DNA of 64,000 nt, taken from contig JACRDB010000066.1 of NCBI GenBank assembly GCA_016218725.1, positions 186,001-250,000 on the forward strand, written 5' to 3'. Source of the stretch: Deltaproteobacteria bacterium (lineage in GTDB: Bacteria > Myxococcota_A > Polyangia > Polyangiales > Ga0077539). Both the position numbers and the translations under genes were made by a program. Below the pieces are notes generated by a model that saw only the letters and a list, made by a program, of their open reading frames with translations, was not told the DNA's origin and did not search any database. Numbering within the stretch: position 1 is the stretch's first letter; each line of letters opens with the position of its first letter. Positions 27,403 through 35,798 of this stretch are shown here, piece by piece.

Positions 27403-27662
27403 CGCTCCCCACCGCCGAGGACATCGCCCGCGCCCGCGCGGTCGCCGAGCGTCGCATGACCCCAGAGGAGTTCCACGCCTACATCGACGCGCCCATGAGC
27501 GACGCCGAGCGCGAGGAGATCCTGAGCCTCCACCGTTGGTTCTGCATGCGGTACCCGACGCCCCTGGAGCGCCTCGAAGCCTCCCGCCGTGCGTGGAAGA
27601 ACGCCCAGGCCATGATGCCCGAGGCCGCCCGCGCTCACGGCTCCGGTCGCTCCAGGCCGTAG
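27399..27662 (+). CDS. small helical partner of the nucleotidyltransferase gene
   Basis: An 87-residue, all-helical, charged protein (MTPEEFHAYIDAPMSDAEREEIL, then LHRWFCMRYPTPLERLEASRRAW). It has no known domain and no membrane segment. The ATGA overlap with the preceding nucleotidyltransferase gene shows translational coupling, which is what makes it a likely binding partner or the other half of a toxin-antitoxin pair. Its last 28 bases overlap, tail to tail, the end of the GTPase gene on the other strand. Confidence 0.6.
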   Translation: MTLPTAEDIARARAVAERRMTPEEFHAYIDAPMSDAEREEILSLHRWFCMRYPTPLERLEASRRAWKNAQAMMPEAARAHGSGRSRP

Positions 27663-28711
27663 AGGATCCTCCCCAGCGCCCTCACCCGCTGCGCAAGCAG
27701 CGCCGCCGAGGCGTCGTCCCCCGCGATCCTCCGCAGCGCGTCCAGCGCCCTCGCGCCCACCGACGAGGCGCCGAGGAGCGCGCCGGGCACTGCCTCTGGG
27801 AGCACGGTCCTGCGCGACGCCAGGCTCACCACCGCGGAGGCGAGCGCCCGCTCCGCCAGGGCCCGCTGCGGCGCCGCGAGGAGACCCCGAGACGCGCGCT
27901 CCGCCATCGCCGAGGCCACCAGGTCCGTCCACGCCCTCGCGGTCTCCGAGAGAAGCCCCCGGAGGTCCTCCTGGCGCCTCGCGTAGAGCGCGCTCGCCGC
28001 GGGTCGTAGCGCCCCGAGCCTCGCGCGCAGGGCACCGAGATTCCAAGCTTCATCAGGCCGGTCCACCCTCACCGGCAGCACCGCCACGGGGCTCAACCCC
28101 CCGCGCCACAGGTGCCCCCGAAAGACCGCCACGCTCCGCGCAAGGAGCCCTCCGAGGGAGCCCCCCTCCCACGGCGCGAAGGCCCCATCGGGCGGAGCCA
28201 GCTCGTCCGCCCGCGTTACCACGCCCACCACCGCCACGCCTCCGTGGCCCTCCAGGAGCTCCCTCCACCGAGAAATGTCCCCAGCTACGGCGGCGTCAAC
28301 TTCAGTTGACGGTACCAGGACGAGCGCCACGTCGGGCGGTTCGACGCGGAGCACGCCCTGGAGCTCCGGTGCATCGTGAGGCGGGGTGTCCGCGCACCAC
28401 CAGGCGCCGTCCGGGTTGTCGAAGGAGAACCACTCCTCCGCGGCGGTGCAGCGCTGCACCGGGTCCGTCGCGAACCTCGCGGTCCCCAGGAGCGCGTTGC
28501 AAAGGCTGCTCTTGCCGGCGCCCCGGCGGCCCAGCACGGCCACCCTCGGGAGCGCCTCGCGGGAGAGGAGCCGCGCGAGAGCCGAAGCCGCTGGAGATGA
28601 ACCGGTGCCATCCTGATGCCCCAGGGACCGGAGGAGCTCGCCCACCGTTCGCCGCGCGTAGGCGACGGCCCCTACGCCTTCCTTGGAGAGCGCCGCCGAC
28701 GCGAGGGTCAC
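27635..28711 (-). CDS. P-loop GTPase (Era/dynamin-like), first of two adjacent
   Basis: A 358-residue protein with G1 motif GRRGAGKSS (residues 61-69), a G3-type DTPP where DxxG is expected, and G4-like TRAD. The part after ~190 is Ala/Leu-rich helices without a clear membrane segment. It starts at a GTG only 3 bases after the stop of the other GTPase gene (28715-29938), so they are co-transcribed in the order large then small. Pairs of GTPases next to each other can form heterodimers, as in bacterial dynamin-like systems; this is inference. The replacement of the G3 Gly by Pro may weaken hydrolysis. Confidence 0.7.
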   Translation of the reverse strand: MTLASAALSKEGVGAVAYARRTVGELLRSLGHQDGTGSSPAASALARLLSREALPRVAVLGRRGAGKSSLCNALLGTARFATDPVQRCTAAEEWFSFDNPDGAWWCADTPPHDAPELQGVLRVEPPDVALVLVPSTEVDAAVAGDISRWRELLEGHGGVAVVGVVTRADELAPPDGAFAPWEGGSLGGLLARSVAVFRGHLWRGGLSPVAVLPVRVDRPDEAWNLGALRARLGALRPAASALYARRQEDLRGLLSETARAWTDLVASAMAERASRGLLAAPQRALAERALASAVVSLASRRTVLPEAVPGALLGASSVGARALDALRRIAGDDASAALLAQRVRALGRILYGLERPEP

Positions 28712-28714
28712 CCC

Positions 28715-29938
28715 TTAGGTCCCTGGAGGCGCCGAAGTGCCCTCCTCCGGGGGGCCCTCGCGCCCGGCGGCCTCGAAGTCACGACGGACCTCGGCCAGCG
28801 GGCGATTGTCGATGAAGTACCGCACCGCGGCGATGCCTAGCGCCCAGGTGCCCGTGGCCGCCACGCCGCCGGAGACCGCAGCCCCGAGGCCCGGCACCAG
28901 CTTGAGGAGCGCGCGGACACCCTCCCGGAGGCCCACCCCCGCGCCGAGGTTCACCCCGAGGGCCGCCAGCCACTCGCTCACCGACCGAGGCCCCAGGGGC
29001 TTGCCGGAGACATACAGAATCCAGGTCACCATGGTGGTCTGGAGCGGCAGGAGCAGCGCCAGGTCCGCGATGGGGAGCGTGGTGGCCCCCACCAGGAAGC
29101 TCAGCCCCGTGGCGGTTTTTACATACCGCATCGCCAGCGAGCGCCGCAGCGCGTGGGCCTGCTCCGCGGCCCGGGCGAGCTCCACCTGGGCGGGCCTGGG
29201 GAGCACGGCGCCCACGGCCCGGGCCAGCGCCTCCAGGTTCCAGCGCCAGTCGGTGACGCGCTCGCCGTCCTGGAAGCGCTGCCAGGTGCACACCGGGACC
29301 ACCTCCGAGGCGGCGAGGTCCCGGCGCTTCAGGTGCTCCCGGAGCGTGTCCGCCGCGTGAAGCACCGTGGCCTTCGCCTCGTCCTCGTAGGGAGGCGCTC
29401 GGCGCTCCCGGGGGAGGAGCTCGTCCACCCGGGTGACCACGGCCAGGAGCCTGGGCGTCACCCGGCGGGCCTTGAGGCGCTCAAGAATGTCCCTCACGTC
29501 GGACAGGTCGTCGTCGATGGACGCGTCCACCTGCGTGGCCCTGAAGAGCGCCAGCACCACGTCCGGGGGCTCCCGCAGGAGCGCCTCGGTCACCTGCGTG
29601 AGCCGGGTCGGCGACGCCCCGGCGCGCAGGCCCGGGGTGTCCAGCCACCGCAGCGCGCGGCCGGACACCATGAGGTCCGCCCAGAGGGCCTCCTGGGTGG
29701 TGTCCTCCACCAGGCCCACGGGCAGGAGCTCTCGCCCGAGGAAGGCGTTGGCCAGGGAGCTCTTGCCGCAGCCCCGCCGGCCGATGGCCGCCAGCCGCGG
29801 GGGCCTGCGGTGCACCATGAGCTCCTGGAGCTCTCGGAGCTGGTTGACCACCTTGCGGGCCCAGGGGAGCTGGTCCAGGAGGGCGTCCAGGTCTTCCAGG
29901 GCCCGGCGGGCCTCCGGGTCGTCGGGGTGCGGCTCCAT
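28715..29938 (-). CDS. P-loop GTPase with C-terminal membrane-associating region
   Basis: A 407-residue protein with G1 GRRGCGKSS (residues 53-61), G3 LDTPGL (~95) and G4 VTRVDEL, a full Era/septin-type GTPase set. The C-terminal ~150 residues are hydrophobic and Gly-rich (LSFLVGATTLPIADLALLLP, then GLGAAVSGGVAATGTWALGI), resembling the DUF697 region that lets YcjF-type proteins associate with membrane. ATG 29938 begins the conserved helix; an open frame upstream to 29995 lacks support. The gene leads the two-GTPase operon. Confidence 0.75.
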   Translation of the reverse strand: MEPHPDDPEARRALEDLDALLDQLPWARKVVNQLRELQELMVHRRPPRLAAIGRRGCGKSSLANAFLGRELLPVGLVEDTTQEALWADLMVSGRALRWLDTPGLRAGASPTRLTQVTEALLREPPDVVLALFRATQVDASIDDDLSDVRDILERLKARRVTPRLLAVVTRVDELLPRERRAPPYEDEAKATVLHAADTLREHLKRRDLAASEVVPVCTWQRFQDGERVTDWRWNLEALARAVGAVLPRPAQVELARAAEQAHALRRSLAMRYVKTATGLSFLVGATTLPIADLALLLPLQTTMVTWILYVSGKPLGPRSVSEWLAALGVNLGAGVGLREGVRALLKLVPGLGAAVSGGVAATGTWALGIAAVRYFIDNRPLAEVRRDFEAAGREGPPEEGTSAPPGT

Positions 29939-30014
29939 GAGGTCTCGTGGTTCATGGTGCCACACCCCCCCCGCGCAGCCAGCGAATTTACCCACCCGGG
30001 GGCTCCGGCCCGGG

Positions 30015-30044
30015 TTGCGCGGGGCCTCCCGGAGCGCTTAGGTT
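30015..30044 (+). promoter_or_regulatory. candidate promoter of the DctP-like gene
   Basis: TTGCGC (30015-30020), an 18-base spacer and TAGGTT (30039-30044), with the ATG 10 bases later at 30055. A short or absent leader is expected. Confidence 0.45.
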
Positions 30045-30054
30045 ACGCATCGCA

Positions 30055-31047
30055 ATGAGAACCTCCACCCGGCGCTGGTGCGCCTCGGCGTTTCTGTTCC
30101 TGTCCGTGGTCTCCATGGGCTCGGCGTATGGCCAGCGGGCCATCTCCGTGGCCACCCTGGCGCCCGCGGGCTCCACGTACATGCGCGTGCTGGACGCGGC
30201 CAACCGAGAGCTCCGGCGCCGTACCAACAACGCCCTCACGCTGCGCTTCTACCCCGGCGGCGTCCAGGGGGACGAGAGCGAGGTCGTGCGCAAGATGCGC
30301 CAGGGCCGCATCGACGGCGCCGTGATGACCGGCATCGGCATGGGCCAGATCCACCGCCCGGTGCTGGCCTTCATGCTCCCGGGGATGTTCCCCAGCCGCG
30401 CGGGCTTCGAGCGGGCCCGCAGCTCCCTGGCCCCGGACGTCGAGACGCAGTTCACCTCCCAGGGCTTCGTGGTGCTCTCCTGGGGGGAGACGGGCTCGCC
30501 CAGGATGTTCTCCCGCCGCCCCATCCGCGCGCCCTCGGACCTGCGCCTGGTGCACCCCTGGGTCTGGCGCGATGACTCCATCCTCCCGGCCCTCTACGCC
30601 GAGGCCGGCGCCACGGGCATCCCGCTCCAGCTCCCGGAGGTGCTCTCGGCACTCCAGACCAACCGCGTGGACACCGTGGTGGCCCCGCCCCTGGCGGCCC
30701 TGGCCCTCCAGTGGTCCCAGAGCGTCACCCACGTGAGCGACCAGTCGCCCACCTATGGCCTCGGGGGCATCGTGGTCACCCGCTCGGCCTTCAACTCGCT
30801 CTCCGCGGACCAGCAGGCCACCGTGCGCGCCGTGATCACCCAGTTCAACTCGCTGATGGTGCGCAACGTCGCCCGCGATGACGCCGCCGCCCTCTCGGCC
30901 ATGACCGCCCGGGGGATGCAACTGGTCACCCTCACCCCCGCGGAGCGCGGCCCCTGGACCCAGCTCTTCGAGCGCACCCGCACCCGCCTCACGGGCCAGA
31001 TCGCCGACGCCGCCTGGATGAACCGCGTTCGCGCCGCAGGCAACTGA
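30055..31047 (+). CDS. TRAP transporter solute-binding protein, DctP type
   Basis: A 330-residue protein with a cleavable signal peptide ending near AYGQ. The mature part begins ISVATLAPAGSTYMRVLDAANREL and includes TLRFYPGGVQGDESEVVRKMRQG, GAVMTGIGMGQI and VHPWVWRDD, the usual DctP landmarks; the Arg that binds the carboxylate of the ligand is expected in the middle region. In other bacteria the protein delivers organic acids to the DctQ/DctM membrane pair. No dctQM genes follow here, so it is an orphan or works with a distant transporter. A separate small gene follows 34 bases downstream. Confidence 0.82.
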   Translation: MRTSTRRWCASAFLFLSVVSMGSAYGQRAISVATLAPAGSTYMRVLDAANRELRRRTNNALTLRFYPGGVQGDESEVVRKMRQGRIDGAVMTGIGMGQIHRPVLAFMLPGMFPSRAGFERARSSLAPDVETQFTSQGFVVLSWGETGSPRMFSRRPIRAPSDLRLVHPWVWRDDSILPALYAEAGATGIPLQLPEVLSALQTNRVDTVVAPPLAALALQWSQSVTHVSDQSPTYGLGGIVVTRSAFNSLSADQQATVRAVITQFNSLMVRNVARDDAAALSAMTARGMQLVTLTPAERGPWTQLFERTRTRLTGQIADAAWMNRVRAAGN

Positions 31048-31081
31048 TGGCACGCAAGGGTCACGCCCGCCGGGGCCCGCC

Positions 31082-31513
31082 GTGACCCCCGAGGAGCGCG
31101 CCGTCCTCGCCGCCAACGACGCCTTCTACAGCGCCTTCCGCGACCGGGACAGCGCCGCCATGGAGGCCCTCTGGGCCCAGGACGCCCCCGTGGCATGCAT
31201 CCACCCGGGCTGGTCCCCGCTGCGCGAGCGCGAGCTCATCATGCGCTCCTGGCGCGCCATCTTCCGCGGTGACCCCCGCCAGGACATCATCGTCGAGGAC
31301 GCCTCCCCCGCCGTGCTCGGCACCGTCGCCTACGTCATCTGCTACGAACACCTCCTCGGCCCCGGCGGCGATGACGCCGGCACCCTCGTGGCCACCAACC
31401 TCTTCGTCCGCGAGGCCGGCCGCTGGCGCATCGCCCACCACCAGGCCGGTCCCGTCGCCCCCCAGGAGGAGGAAGACGACCCCGAACCCCCCCCGCCGGG
31501 CATGCTCAATTGA
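31082..31513 (+). CDS. SnoaL/DUF4440-like NTF2-fold protein
   Basis: A 143-residue protein of the nuclear transport factor 2 fold: helix LAANDAFYSAFRDRDSAAMEALWA, then CIHPGWSPL, ATNLFVREAGRWRIAHHQAG as closing strands, and an acidic Pro-rich tail. Members are small-molecule isomerases, cyclases or ligand-binding proteins; the pattern W...I.HHQ is shared with a large uncharacterised group (SnoaL_3). The GTG start at 31082 fits the first conserved helix. It follows the DctP-like gene by 34 bases in the same direction and may be on its transcript. Confidence 0.75.
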   Translation: MTPEERAVLAANDAFYSAFRDRDSAAMEALWAQDAPVACIHPGWSPLRERELIMRSWRAIFRGDPRQDIIVEDASPAVLGTVAYVICYEHLLGPGGDDAGTLVATNLFVREAGRWRIAHHQAGPVAPQEEEDDPEPPPPGMLN

Positions 31514-31533
31514 CGTAGGCTGTCCCCGTCCCC

Positions 31534-31562
31534 TTGACACCTGAACACAAGAGCGGTAGTCC
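31534..31562 (+). promoter_or_regulatory. candidate promoter of the small lipoprotein gene
   Basis: A perfect TTGACA (31534-31539), a 17-base spacer and TAGTCC (31557-31562). The start codon is ~70 bases downstream, so this transcript would have a leader of about 65 bases. Confidence 0.45.
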
Positions 31563-31634
31563 TACAGAAACCGATGTTCAGCTACAACCGCCCACATGAG
31601 GGGTGCTGTGCGCTGCGCTCGGGGGGTGTAGGTC

Positions 31635-31892
31635 ATGCATAAGAACACGCGGGATGTCTGGGTCGGGGGGATTCTGCTCGTGGCCTCGGCGTGTGCCCTG
31701 CCGGACGGAGAAGACAGCCGCCCGGCGCGGCGCGCGCCGACGCCGCAACCCGCGCCCACACCACAAATACCGCAGGTGCTCCGTTCGATGGAGCCCGCTG
31801 CGCGCCAGGCGGAGGGCACCGGCGTGCGTCCCCTGGCGCCCGTGGCTCGGGCTCGGCCACCGCTGGTCGGCACCCTGCGCTGCAAGGGGTGA
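31635..31892 (+). CDS. small lipoprotein
   Basis: An 85-residue protein with a signal peptide ending in VASAC (residues ~15-20), then a Pro/Ala/Arg-rich tail with no folded domain. GGGGGTGTAGGT just before the ATG is a good ribosome site. The gene is separated from its upstream neighbour by 121 bases holding its promoter and converges on the homoserine dehydrogenase gene with a 3-base gap. Function unknown; it might be an envelope linker. Confidence 0.6.
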   Translation: MHKNTRDVWVGGILLVASACALPDGEDSRPARRAPTPQPAPTPQIPQVLRSMEPAARQAEGTGVRPLAPVARARPPLVGTLRCKG

Positions 31893-31895
31893 GGT

Positions 31896-33347
31896 CTACG
31901 CGCTCACCAGCCGCAGGAGGTCGGCCTTGGTGATGATCCCGAGGATGTCCAGCCCACGGGCCACGAGCACCGCGGGGCGCCGCTCGAGGATCCTCGCCAC
32001 AACCACCAGCGGGGTCTGAGGCCCGAGCTCTGGCAGCGGTGGGCCCATCACCTCGCCCACGGGGAGCGCGGAGAGCTCCGCGGCGGAGCCCTGGAGCAGC
32101 AGGTCCATCACGGCGCTCTCATGGAGGGCGCCCACGCACACGCCGTCTTCAAAGACCGGGAGCTGCGAGATGCCCTTCTCACGCAGGAGCGCCACGGCCA
32201 CGCCCACGGTGTCCGTGGGGGTCAAGGCCAGCACCGGGCGGCTGGCCAGGGCCTCGGCATGCACCTCGCCCACAGAGGAGCGCGAGGCGCTCCGGGGCGC
32301 GGTGGCGGTGAGCTCGCGCTCCCGGCGGATGGCATGGAGGTCCGCGAGGATGGCGCTGGCGGTCTCGAGCTGCCCCGCCCCGCGGCCGATGAGGGAGATG
32401 TCCCGGGCCAGGTCGGTCTCCACCACGGCCACGTTGAGCGTGCCATGCACGGCCAGGGGGCTCGTGGCGTCGAGCTCCGTGGGGGCCACGGTGATCTCCG
32501 TGGCGCTCACCTCGCCGATCAGCCGCACGACCTTTCCGCGGGCGCGGGCGTCCGCCACCTGCGCGGCGGTCACGCCCCGGATGCCCTGGACCTTCACGTC
32601 CCGGAGCGTGACGCTGCGGCCCATCACCGCGTTGGCGAGGATCACCAGCTTCACCGCCGCGTCCCAGCCGTCGATGTCCTGCGAGGGGTCCGTCTCGGTG
32701 ATCCCGAGGCGGGCGGCCTCGGCCAGGACCTCGTCGAAGTCCTGCCCGGTGCGCTCCATCTGCGAGAGGATGTAGTTGGTGCTGCCGTTCACCACCCCAC
32801 GGACGCAGCTCACGACGTTCCCTACCAGGGCGTCCCGGCACACCTCCAGGATGGGCACCGCGCCGCACACGGAGCCGCCGTACTTGAGCGCCACGCCCGC
32901 GCGCTCGGCCAGGCGGTGCAGCTCGCCGAAGCGCAGGGCCAGCGGGCCCTTGTTGGCGGTGACCACCGCGCGCCCCGCGCGCAGGGCCTCGGCGATGTGG
33001 GTGACGCCGGGCTCGCCGTCCACCACGTTGGTGGGCGTGACCTCCACCACGATGTCCGCCCGGGCGTTTCGAATGGCCGCCTCCCCGTCCCAACGCACAA
33101 AGCCCGGGAGCTTCGCGGCCTCCAGGGACCCGTGGGCCTCCTTGGCGACCACCAGGAGCCCGAGGTCCACCCCGTCGTCATGAAACACGGTCCCGCTGCG
33201 GTCCGTGACGGCCACCACGCGGAAGTGCTCCGCGCCGCGCCCGCGGGTTGAAGCCCCGGAGAGGACCTTGGCCACCCCGCGGCCGACGACGCCGAAGCCC
33301 ACGACCTGGACCCGGAGCGCCGCGCTCACCCTGTGCTGGTTTCCCAT
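31896..33347 (-). CDS. hom: homoserine dehydrogenase with C-terminal CBS pair
   Basis: A 483-residue enzyme that reduces aspartate semialdehyde to homoserine in threonine/methionine synthesis. GFGVVGRGVAKVL is the NAD(P) loop; ANKGPLALRF, GGSVCGAVPI and RGVVNGSTNYILSQM are family signatures, and DIDGWDAAVKLVILAN has the catalytic Lys. After about residue 350, instead of the usual ACT regulatory domain, come two CBS motifs (PTDTVGVAVALLREKGISQLPV and a second ending GIITKADLLRL), which bind adenine nucleotides in other proteins. Regulation by energy charge rather than by threonine is therefore suggested. ATG 33347 is used; no good ribosome site is visible. A GTG six codons on is an alternative. 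Confidence 0.9.
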   Translation of the reverse strand: MGNQHRVSAALRVQVVGFGVVGRGVAKVLSGASTRGRGAEHFRVVAVTDRSGTVFHDDGVDLGLLVVAKEAHGSLEAAKLPGFVRWDGEAAIRNARADIVVEVTPTNVVDGEPGVTHIAEALRAGRAVVTANKGPLALRFGELHRLAERAGVALKYGGSVCGAVPILEVCRDALVGNVVSCVRGVVNGSTNYILSQMERTGQDFDEVLAEAARLGITETDPSQDIDGWDAAVKLVILANAVMGRSVTLRDVKVQGIRGVTAAQVADARARGKVVRLIGEVSATEITVAPTELDATSPLAVHGTLNVAVVETDLARDISLIGRGAGQLETASAILADLHAIRRERELTATAPRSASRSSVGEVHAEALASRPVLALTPTDTVGVAVALLREKGISQLPVFEDGVCVGALHESAVMDLLLQGSAAELSALPVGEVMGPPLPELGPQTPLVVVARILERRPAVLVARGLDILGIITKADLLRLVSA

Positions 33348-33359
33348 AGGAGGCGCAGG

Positions 33360-33388
33360 AGCATACGCAACGATCCCCACCCGGGAAA
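33360..33388 (-). promoter_or_regulatory. candidate promoter of the homoserine dehydrogenase gene
   Basis: On the minus strand TTTCCC (33383-33388), a 17-base spacer and TATGCT (33360-33365), twelve bases before the ATG. The 91-base gap to the divergent AhpD-like gene holds both promoters. Confidence 0.4.
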
Positions 33389-33438
33389 GTGCTTGCGACC
33401 CGGTGGTCCCATCGGGTTCCATGGCCCGTGGAGACACC

Positions 33439-33771
33439 ATGGCAGCCTACTTCGACGACAAGGACCTCAAGGACTTCCCGAAGATGGGGGAGCACGCCCC
33501 GGAGCACTGGAAGCGCTTCATGGCGTACTATGGCAACGCCTTCCAGGAGGGCCTGCTCACGCGCCGGGAGAAGCTCCTCCTGGGCTTCGCGGTGTCCCAG
33601 GTCGAGCAGTGCCCGTACTGCATTGACTCCTACACCCAGCAGTGCATGGAGGCCGGGCTCACCATGGACCACCTCGCCGAGGCCCTCCACTGCGCCGCCT
33701 CGCTCCGCGCGGGCATCACCCTGGCCCACGGCCTCGTCTCTCGGAACATCTCCCACAAGCTGGGGATGTAG
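33439..33771 (+). CDS. carboxymuconolactone decarboxylase/AhpD-like protein
   Basis: A 110-residue protein with the AhpD core QCPYCIDSY (Cys58 and Cys61) and the later helix ALHCAASLRAGI (His84). In typical AhpD proteins the two Cys reduce peroxides and a His stands four residues after the second Cys; here that place is Tyr, as I recall for the CMD proteins of the arsenosugar gene group. The N-terminus YFDDKDLKDF with GEHAPEHW also fits that subgroup. No arsenic gene is adjacent, so the role is left as oxidoreductase-like. GTGGAG seven bases before the ATG at 33439 supports this start over ATG 33421. Confidence 0.8.
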   Translation: MAAYFDDKDLKDFPKMGEHAPEHWKRFMAYYGNAFQEGLLTRREKLLLGFAVSQVEQCPYCIDSYTQQCMEAGLTMDHLAEALHCAASLRAGITLAHGLVSRNISHKLGM

Positions 33772-33777
33772 CCCCCC

Positions 33778-35751
33778 GTGGGCCAGCCCCGGGCGCTCAA
33801 GGGTCTGGTCGTCCTCGGGGCGTGGCTCCTGTTCTCCCTGGAGCCCCTCTCGGGGAGGCTCCTCATCGCGCGCTTCGGCGGGGCGTTCCATGTGTGGGTC
33901 ACCGCGCTGCTGTTCTTTCAGGTCGCCCTGGTGCTGGGCTACCTCTACGCCCACGCCCTGGCCCCAAGGCTCGGGCGCTGGCACCTCGGGGTGCTCTGCC
34001 TCGCCGCCCTGACCCTCCCGCCGTCGCTCCCCGACGGCGCGACGGACCCCTCGCCCGCCGCGGTGCTCCGGGCCCTGGCCCTGCACCTGGGCCCCCTGGC
34101 GGTGCTTCTGTCCACCACCAGCGTGCTCGCCCAGCGCGCCGCCTGGAGGCCCGGAGAGCGCGCCCCCTACGCGCTCTACGCCCTCTCCAACGCGGGCTCC
34201 CTGGCGGCGCTCCTGGTGGACCCGCTGGTCCTGGGCCCCGCCCTGGGCCTGAGCGCCCAGGCCCGGCTCTGGACCGCGGGCTTCGGGCTCTACCTCCTCC
34301 TGGCCGCGGGCTCCCTCTGGAGGCTCCCGCAAGAACCCCCGAAATCGCTGCCAGAGCAAGCATTTCTGTATGGTTATTGCACCCTCCTCTCGGCGCTCCT
34401 CTCGGTGCTCCTGGCGGGGGTAACCAGCCAGCTCACGCTGGACGTGGGCCACGTCCCGCTCCTCTGGACCCTGCCCCTGGCCCTCTTCCTCCTGGCCTTC
34501 GTGCTCTCCTTCGCGGAGCGCCCGGGCCTCGGGGCCGTGGAGCGCCTGTGGCCCTACGTCGCCCTGGTGGACCTCTACCTCGCCCTCGGCGGGGACCTCG
34601 GCTCCGCGCTCGCCCAGGGGGTGGGGCTCCTGGTGGCCTTCTTCGTCGTGGCGCTTGCCCTCGCGCGCGAGCTCTACCGCGTGCGCCCCGAAGGAGACCG
34701 GCTCACGGGGTACTACGTCACCCTCGCCGTCGGGGGCGCCCTCGGCGGGGCCTTCGCGGCCCTGGCGGCCCCGTGGCTCTTCCCGGGCCTGTGGGAGCGG
34801 CCCCTGGCTACCCTGGCGGCCCTCATGGTCGTTGGCTGGGCGCGGCGAGGCGCGGTGCGCGCGTGGCTCCGCAGCGCCGAGCGGGGCGCGCTCATCGTCA
34901 CCGCCGCGCTCCCCGCGGTGATCGCGCTGCGGCTCTACCTCGGCCACCGCGGCGCCGGCCCCGAGCCCAGCGCCCGCGCGCGCAGCCCCTACGGCGTCTA
35001 CCAGGTGCTGGAGCGCACCGAGGGAGGCGTCCCGCTGCGGGAGCTCGTGAGCGGCACCACCCGCCACGGCCGCCAGCGCCCCGGCTCCGCAGAGCCCTTG
35101 AGCTACTACCACCGCAGCGGCCCCCTCGGCGAGGTCGTCGCGCGCCTCCAAGCCCCCGCGGGCGCTCGCCGAATCGCTGTGATCGGCCTCGGGGTGGGCG
35201 CCAGCGCGAGCTACGCGGCGCGCGGCGACGCCGTGGATTTCTATGAGCTGGACCCCACCGTGGAGGCCCTGGCGCGCGCGCACTTTACGTTCCTGCGCGC
35301 CTCCGAGGGGCGCGTCACGGTGGTCACCGGCGACGCACGCCACACCCTCGGGGCCGTGGGCCCTTCGCGCTATGACCTGGTCCTCGTGGACGCCTTCGCC
35401 GGGGACGCCATCCCCACGCACCTGATCACCCGCGAGGCCATCGCCCTGGAGGCCTCCCGGGTCGCCCCCGGCGGCGCGCTGCTCTTCCACGCCTCCAACC
35501 GCTTCCACGACCTGCGCCCCGTGCTGGGCGCCGCGGCCCGCTCGCTGGGCATGACGGCCCTCTGGAAGCAGCACCTCCAGGGCCTCTCCCCGGGCGAAGA
35601 CCCGAGCCGCTACGTGGTCGTTCTCGGCCCCGGCGAAGACCGCGCGCCCTGGAGCGCCCACGGCTGGGCGCCCTGCGACGCCTCCATGGCCCCCTGGACC
35701 GACGACCACGCCGATCCCATTGCGCTCCTGGTGCGTCAGCGCCTCCATTGA
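33778..35751 (+). CDS. membrane protein with spermidine synthase-like domain
   Basis: A 657-residue protein. The first ~390 residues form about ten hydrophobic spans (for example VLGAWLLFSLEPLSGRLLIA, PLLWTLPLALFLLAFVLSF). The last 240 carry a polyamine-synthase-type Rossmann fold: RIAVIGLGVGASASYAA, the acidic YELDPTVEALA that holds the nucleoside, and VTGDARHTL then DLVLVDAFAGDAIPTHL. Fused MFS/spermidine-synthase-like proteins of this kind are common in myxobacteria, and their real substrate is unproven. GTG 33778 follows the AhpD-like stop by 6 bases, so the two are probably co-transcribed. Confidence 0.8.
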   Translation: MGQPRALKGLVVLGAWLLFSLEPLSGRLLIARFGGAFHVWVTALLFFQVALVLGYLYAHALAPRLGRWHLGVLCLAALTLPPSLPDGATDPSPAAVLRALALHLGPLAVLLSTTSVLAQRAAWRPGERAPYALYALSNAGSLAALLVDPLVLGPALGLSAQARLWTAGFGLYLLLAAGSLWRLPQEPPKSLPEQAFLYGYCTLLSALLSVLLAGVTSQLTLDVGHVPLLWTLPLALFLLAFVLSFAERPGLGAVERLWPYVALVDLYLALGGDLGSALAQGVGLLVAFFVVALALARELYRVRPEGDRLTGYYVTLAVGGALGGAFAALAAPWLFPGLWERPLATLAALMVVGWARRGAVRAWLRSAERGALIVTAALPAVIALRLYLGHRGAGPEPSARARSPYGVYQVLERTEGGVPLRELVSGTTRHGRQRPGSAEPLSYYHRSGPLGEVVARLQAPAGARRIAVIGLGVGASASYAARGDAVDFYELDPTVEALARAHFTFLRASEGRVTVVTGDARHTLGAVGPSRYDLVLVDAFAGDAIPTHLITREAIALEASRVAPGGALLFHASNRFHDLRPVLGAAARSLGMTALWKQHLQGLSPGEDPSRYVVVLGPGEDRAPWSAHGWAPCDASMAPWTDDHADPIALLVRQRLH

Positions 35752-35776
35752 CAACACCCCGGCCATCGGGTTGGCT
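35748..35776 (+). promoter_or_regulatory. candidate promoter of the Cys-rich lipoprotein gene
   Basis: A perfect TTGACA (35748-35753) overlaps the stop codon of the preceding gene; 17 bases on is TTGGCT, a poor -10. The start codon lies 22 bases beyond. Confidence 0.3.
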
Positions 35777-35798
35777 GTTGAGAGAATGGAGGGCCCCC

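Noticed and set aside
30055..31513. Complete TRAP transporter
   Set aside because: Only the binding protein is present; the following gene is an NTF2-fold protein, not DctQ or DctM.
33178..35766. Long minus-strand frame opposite the spermidine synthase-like gene
   Set aside because: No recognisable motif, low-complexity composition; the plus strand encodes clear membrane spans and the polyamine-synthase fold.
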